Of a stretch of DNA of 64,000 nt, positions 60,803 to 64,000 are shown piece by piece. This DNA is from JBDHWI01 sp964590135 (GTDB lineage: Bacteria; Chloroflexota; Anaerolineae; J036; Brachytrichaceae). Numbering within the stretch: the stretch's first letter is position 1; every line of letters begins with the position of its first letter. Under the pieces are notes generated by a model that was not told the DNA's origin, ran no database searches, and saw nothing but the letters and a program-made list of their open reading frames with translations. The position numbers and the translations under genes are program-made. The stretch lies in the NCBI GenBank assembly GCA_964590135.1, contig CAZPVX010000004.1, forward strand, positions 110,725 through 174,724. The letters are read 5' to 3'.

Positions 60803-63355
60803 TCACTTCGGTGGCACAACGTTGCGCCCCAGCACAAAGCGCTCGTAGACACGCCGGCGCCACAGAAAAAGCAGCACCACCGCCCATACCGCCGTCGCCA
60901 CGAGGATCAACGCCAGCACCTCTAGATCGGGCAGCAGGATGATCGAGAAGAAGAAGCGCAGGAAGGGGATATTCCATCCCACCAAAAAAACGACGAACAG
61001 GCCGATGGCGAGCCACAACATGCGCTTGTCGCCATCGTAGGGCCGGCCGCCGGCGAGGAAGCGATATGGCGGCATCACGAACACCGTGAGCAACAGGCCG
61101 GCCAGCAACGAGAAGATCGTCACCGCATTTTGCGCAAAGATGTTCGCCACCTGAAAAGCCACTTTCTCAGGCCGGCTCAGGTCAAGGTTATACAGACCGG
61201 CGACTTCCTGGCGAAAGGCGATGACATCCTGCGGCGCAACCGCCGCAAATTGCAAGCTGCGGTCGATGAAGCTGAACGCCAGCACATACACGATCAGCCC
61301 GCAGACGAGCATGGAGAGCGCCGCCGGCATGACAAATGACCACACCTTGCGCAACAGGCTGCCGCGCACCGGCGCCGGCCTGGCCCAATACGCGATCATG
61401 ACTGTGGGCAAGCCGACGGTCATGGCCGTGAGCAAGGTGATGTTGCGCGGGCCAAAGGGAAAGCCGACGCCGACGAAGCCAGTCGCCAGAATCATCAGCG
61501 CGACGTAGAAGCAGCGCGTGAGAAACAGGTTCAGGATGTCCCTCATGCTGTTGACGATGCGCTGGCCTTCGGTGAACGCCGGCGCCAGCGCCGCAAATGA
61601 ATCGTTGAGCAGCACCATGTCGGCCACGCCGCGCGTGGCAGCGCTGCCGCTCTGCATGGCAATGCCGAGTTGCGCCTTTTTCAAAGAGAGCACGTCATTC
61701 ACGCCGTCGCCGATCATCGCCACGTAGTGGCCGCGGCTGCGCAGTGTCTCGATCAATTTTTCTTTCTGCTCCGGCGTAATGCGACCAAAGATCGTGCCTT
61801 CCCTGGCAGCCTGCGCGAACATCGCGTCAGGCATCGCAGCGAGATCGATGCCGGAAAACAGCTTGATGTCTTTCCCGAAACCAGCTTGCCGCGCCAGCGC
61901 GGCCACGGTGTTCGGGTCGTCGCCGCTGATGATCTTGATGCGGATGCCGGCGTCGCGAAATTTCTGGATCGTCTCCTTCGCATCAGCGCGCAGCACATCG
62001 GCAAAGACCAGCAGGCCGAGCGGCTGCAGGTCGCGCGGCAGCGCGATCTCGCCCTGCGCATCGTGCAGCGTGATCGCATCTGGTCGATGCGCCAGCAACA
62101 GCACGCGCAAACCCTGATCGGCCAGCGGCTGCACGGTCGCATCAAGCGCGCGCCCGTCACACAGATGATCGCGCAGCATCTCGACCGCCCCCATCACTAG
62201 CACGCCGCGCAAGTTGCTCTTTTCGTCGTTGATGGCGAGCGCGCTCCACTTGCGCGCCGATGAAAATGGCACCTCATCGATCACGGGCAATGCACGGCCT
62301 TGCAAGGCGGCCTTCAGCGCATCGTTGGTTTTGTTGCTGCTGGTGGCGCTGTGCGCGAAGTCGCCGGCGATCTTTTTCAAGGTGGCTTCGCCGGCGCGCA
62401 ACGGAACGGCGGCGTGAAAAGTGATCTGGTTTGCGGTCAGCGTGCCAGTTTTGTCGGTGCACAACACATCCACGTTGCTGAGCGATTCGATGGCGTTGGT
62501 CTGCTGCACCAGCGCGCCGCATCGCGCGATGCGCACTGCGCCGAGCGAATAGGCTACCAGCACCGCCATGACCAGACCATTCGGCACGATGCCGGCGATG
62601 ACCGCCGCCGCCGCCACGCTGCTGACCAACGGCAACTGATTGACGATGGCTGACACCAGCATGAAGAAGCCGATGACGAGCGCGATGGTCATCAGGATGC
62701 GCAGGGTGAAGTCGATCTCCTTTTGCAGCGGCGTTTTGACGGCGCGAAAGGCGCGCGCCTTGCTGGCGAGTTGATTCGCGTAGCTCTCAGCGCCGACTTT
62801 CGTGGCGCGATACAGCGCGCGCCCATTCACGCAAAAGCTGCCCGACAGGATCGGGTCGCCGGCCTGCCTGGCGATCAAATCACTCTCGCCGGTGAGCAGC
62901 GATTCATCCAGCTCGGCGCGGCCGGCGATCACTTCGCCATCCAGCACCGCCTGTTCGCCAGGCTGCAACACCAGCACGTCATCCTGCACCAGTTCGGCGG
63001 GGTCGAGTTGCATCTCTTCATCATGCGCATCGACAGTGCGCCGGCGCAGCGCGATGGCTTTGGGGCGATTGATCAGCGCGATCTGATCGAGTTGGCGCTT
63101 GGCGCGCGTTTCCTGATAGATGCCGACCATCGCGTTGATGAACACGAGGCCGCCGCTGGCGATGCCGTCGGCCACGCGCCCCAGCGCGATCAACGCCAGC
63201 GCAATCGAGAAAATAATGACGTTGATGCTGGTAAAGATGTTGGCGCGCAGGATGTCGTTGAGCGTGCGCGTGGTAGGCGGGGGCGGGGTGTTGATGCGGC
63301 CGCGCCACCGGCGATCCTGCACGTCGGCTTCGGTCAAGCCGTGCGTCGTTGGCAT
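60803..63355 (-). CDS. CtpE-like P-type cation ATPase
   Basis: 850 residues. The phosphorylated Asp is in VDVLCTDKTGTLTANQ (near residue 297). Actuator loop ELDESLLTGESDL, hinge IGDGVNDVLSLKKAQLGIAM, and about ten transmembrane helices complete the enzyme. The AGIVPNGLVMAVLVAYSLGAVRIAR block resembles mycobacterial CtpE, described as a calcium importer or exporter; metal specificity cannot be settled here. TACACT lies six bases before the ATG. Confidence 0.92.
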   Translation of the reverse strand: MPTTHGLTEADVQDRRWRGRINTPPPPTTRTLNDILRANIFTSINVIIFSIALALIALGRVADGIASGGLVFINAMVGIYQETRAKRQLDQIALINRPKAIALRRRTVDAHDEEMQLDPAELVQDDVLVLQPGEQAVLDGEVIAGRAELDESLLTGESDLIARQAGDPILSGSFCVNGRALYRATKVGAESYANQLASKARAFRAVKTPLQKEIDFTLRILMTIALVIGFFMLVSAIVNQLPLVSSVAAAAVIAGIVPNGLVMAVLVAYSLGAVRIARCGALVQQTNAIESLSNVDVLCTDKTGTLTANQITFHAAVPLRAGEATLKKIAGDFAHSATSSNKTNDALKAALQGRALPVIDEVPFSSARKWSALAINDEKSNLRGVLVMGAVEMLRDHLCDGRALDATVQPLADQGLRVLLLAHRPDAITLHDAQGEIALPRDLQPLGLLVFADVLRADAKETIQKFRDAGIRIKIISGDDPNTVAALARQAGFGKDIKLFSGIDLAAMPDAMFAQAAREGTIFGRITPEQKEKLIETLRSRGHYVAMIGDGVNDVLSLKKAQLGIAMQSGSAATRGVADMVLLNDSFAALAPAFTEGQRIVNSMRDILNLFLTRCFYVALMILATGFVGVGFPFGPRNITLLTAMTVGLPTVMIAYWARPAPVRGSLLRKVWSFVMPAALSMLVCGLIVYVLAFSFIDRSLQFAAVAPQDVIAFRQEVAGLYNLDLSRPEKVAFQVANIFAQNAVTIFSLLAGLLLTVFVMPPYRFLAGGRPYDGDKRMLWLAIGLFVVFLVGWNIPFLRFFFSIILLPDLEVLALILVATAVWAVVLLFLWRRRVYERFVLGRNVVPPK

Positions 63356-63361
63356 GGCGGG

Positions 63362-63367
63362 AGTGTA
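63362..63367 (-). promoter_or_regulatory. -10 box of the P-type ATPase gene, leaderless type
   Basis: TACACT on the minus strand, six bases before ATG 63355. Confidence 0.4.
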
Positions 63368-63512
63368 TCAGGAGCAACGAGTATGTTTATTGCGCTCTTC
63401 GAACACCCCCGATGCTTTGGATGGATGACAAACTATTTCACCAAGCATTAAACTTTATTTGACCAAACCATGCACATTGCGGCTTTGATGCTGCAAACAA
63501 AGGGGATTGTGA

Positions 63513-63989
63513 ATGGAAGACGTCGTTCAACTCAATCAGGAACGCGAAGCAAATATGGTTTTCGTGGTTGATCCAAGTCCAATATTCATGGCTGGATTGA
63601 CTCTCTGGCTTGACCATGCGCATTACACTGTGTGCCAACAGGCTTATAGTTTGGAAGAGATTGAAAGCTACATCCCCGCTTGTAATCTAGACTATCTTGT
63701 GTGTTTCATTGGGCCGAATTTTTGCACGCGGAATGCCTTCATCGCATGCCGATCTGTTCGCGTGCTGGCGAAAGATTCGCGCATAGCGTTCATCTCGCGA
63801 CATGCAGACAATGCACTATTTCGTGAGGATGCTATTGCGGCCGGCACCCTCGCCTGTATACCCGTTTCTGTCACCGAAGCTACCTTGCACGATGTTCTGC
63901 CCATGCTGCGCGCTGGAATCCTGCTGATTCCCACCACACCAGAGATGCTGTCAGGGCCGGTGGTAAAAGTCAGAAAGTTGCCGAGTTAA
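63513..63989 (+). CDS. Degenerate response-regulator receiver domain protein
   Basis: 158 residues; ATG 63555 (MVFVVDPSPIFMAGL) is an alternative start. VVDPSPIFMAGLTLWLDH resembles the first strand and helix of NarL-type receivers (VVDDHPLFRAGL). The strand that should carry the phosphorylated Asp reads LDYLVCFIGPNF, without it. The conserved Lys region reads LACIPVS. No output domain follows before the stop at 63989. The gene is AT-richer than most of the window. It may be a pseudo-receiver or a decaying regulator; the window ends shortly after it. Confidence 0.65.
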   Translation: MEDVVQLNQEREANMVFVVDPSPIFMAGLTLWLDHAHYTVCQQAYSLEEIESYIPACNLDYLVCFIGPNFCTRNAFIACRSVRVLAKDSRIAFISRHADNALFREDAIAAGTLACIPVSVTEATLHDVLPMLRAGILLIPTTPEMLSGPVVKVRKLPS

Positions 63990-64000
63990 AAAGTCCACAT

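Noticed and set aside
1..64000. tRNA, rRNA, integrase or transposase genes
   Set aside because: None recognisable in either strand, so the defence island has no visible mobility gene within this window.

Overview
The window is GC-rich chromosomal bacterial DNA, most likely from a member of the Chloroflexota (an Anaerolineae/Caldilineae-type lineage). This is inferred from the auracyanin-like Tat-exported lipoprotein, the gene content and the general sequence style; there is no rRNA gene to confirm it, and I saw no tRNA gene either. The hexamer GCCGGC is extremely frequent (about ten copies in 17,701-18,541 by eye). Many genes without a Shine-Dalgarno sequence have a TANNNT box 6-11 nt before the start codon, which suggests widespread leaderless transcription. 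Two runs of exactly ten Ns (21,643-21,652 and 37,202-37,211) are assembly joins, and both break the reading frame of an otherwise intact gene.

Layout. (1) 1-18,475 is a phage-defence island: a type 1 BREX operon on the minus strand in the order SNF2 helicase, SWIM protein, brxA, brxB, brxC, pglX, pglZ, brxL, with a DprA/SLOG-like gene converging on its end. pglX carries four in-frame loci of a 21-nt-period repeat, and two of them flank a complete S23-type four-helix-bundle gene nested in another frame of pglX. (2) 18,559-21,757 holds a zinc alcohol dehydrogenase, an SRPBCC-type protein and enolase. (3) 21,858-25,420 is an envelope redox cluster: a membrane-anchored sugar-dehydrogenase-like propeller, a lipoprotein cytochrome c, a thioredoxin-like lipoprotein whose first CXXC cysteine is an in-frame UGA followed by a SECIS-like hairpin, and an L,D-transpeptidase. 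(4) 25,509-32,025 holds a GNAT protein, a D-threonine aldolase-like enzyme, a metallo-beta-lactamase-fold protein, thioredoxin, DUF302, two OsmC paralogues, PurQ and a DUF559 nuclease-like protein.

(5) 32,397-46,368 holds a giant alpha-2-macroglobulin lipoprotein without a thioester, a beta-mannosidase/alpha-mannosidase pair, a peptidase S51, a MoaD-like protein with a BNR-repeat protein, and a collapsed PhnB-like gene that keeps a good promoter. (6) 46,549-53,451 holds glutaminyl cyclotransferase, then recR-ybaB-dnaX, a CCA-adding enzyme, a PstS-like lipoprotein and a degenerate M28 peptidase. (7) 53,605-64,000 holds a candidate small RNA, an auracyanin-like protein, recX, rny, yebC, ruvC, ruvA, murJ, a CtpE-like P-type ATPase and a degenerate receiver-domain protein.

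The best candidates for something undescribed are the repeat/S23 cassette inside pglX, the putative UXXC selenoprotein, and the SNF2-SWIM pair translationally coupled to BREX.
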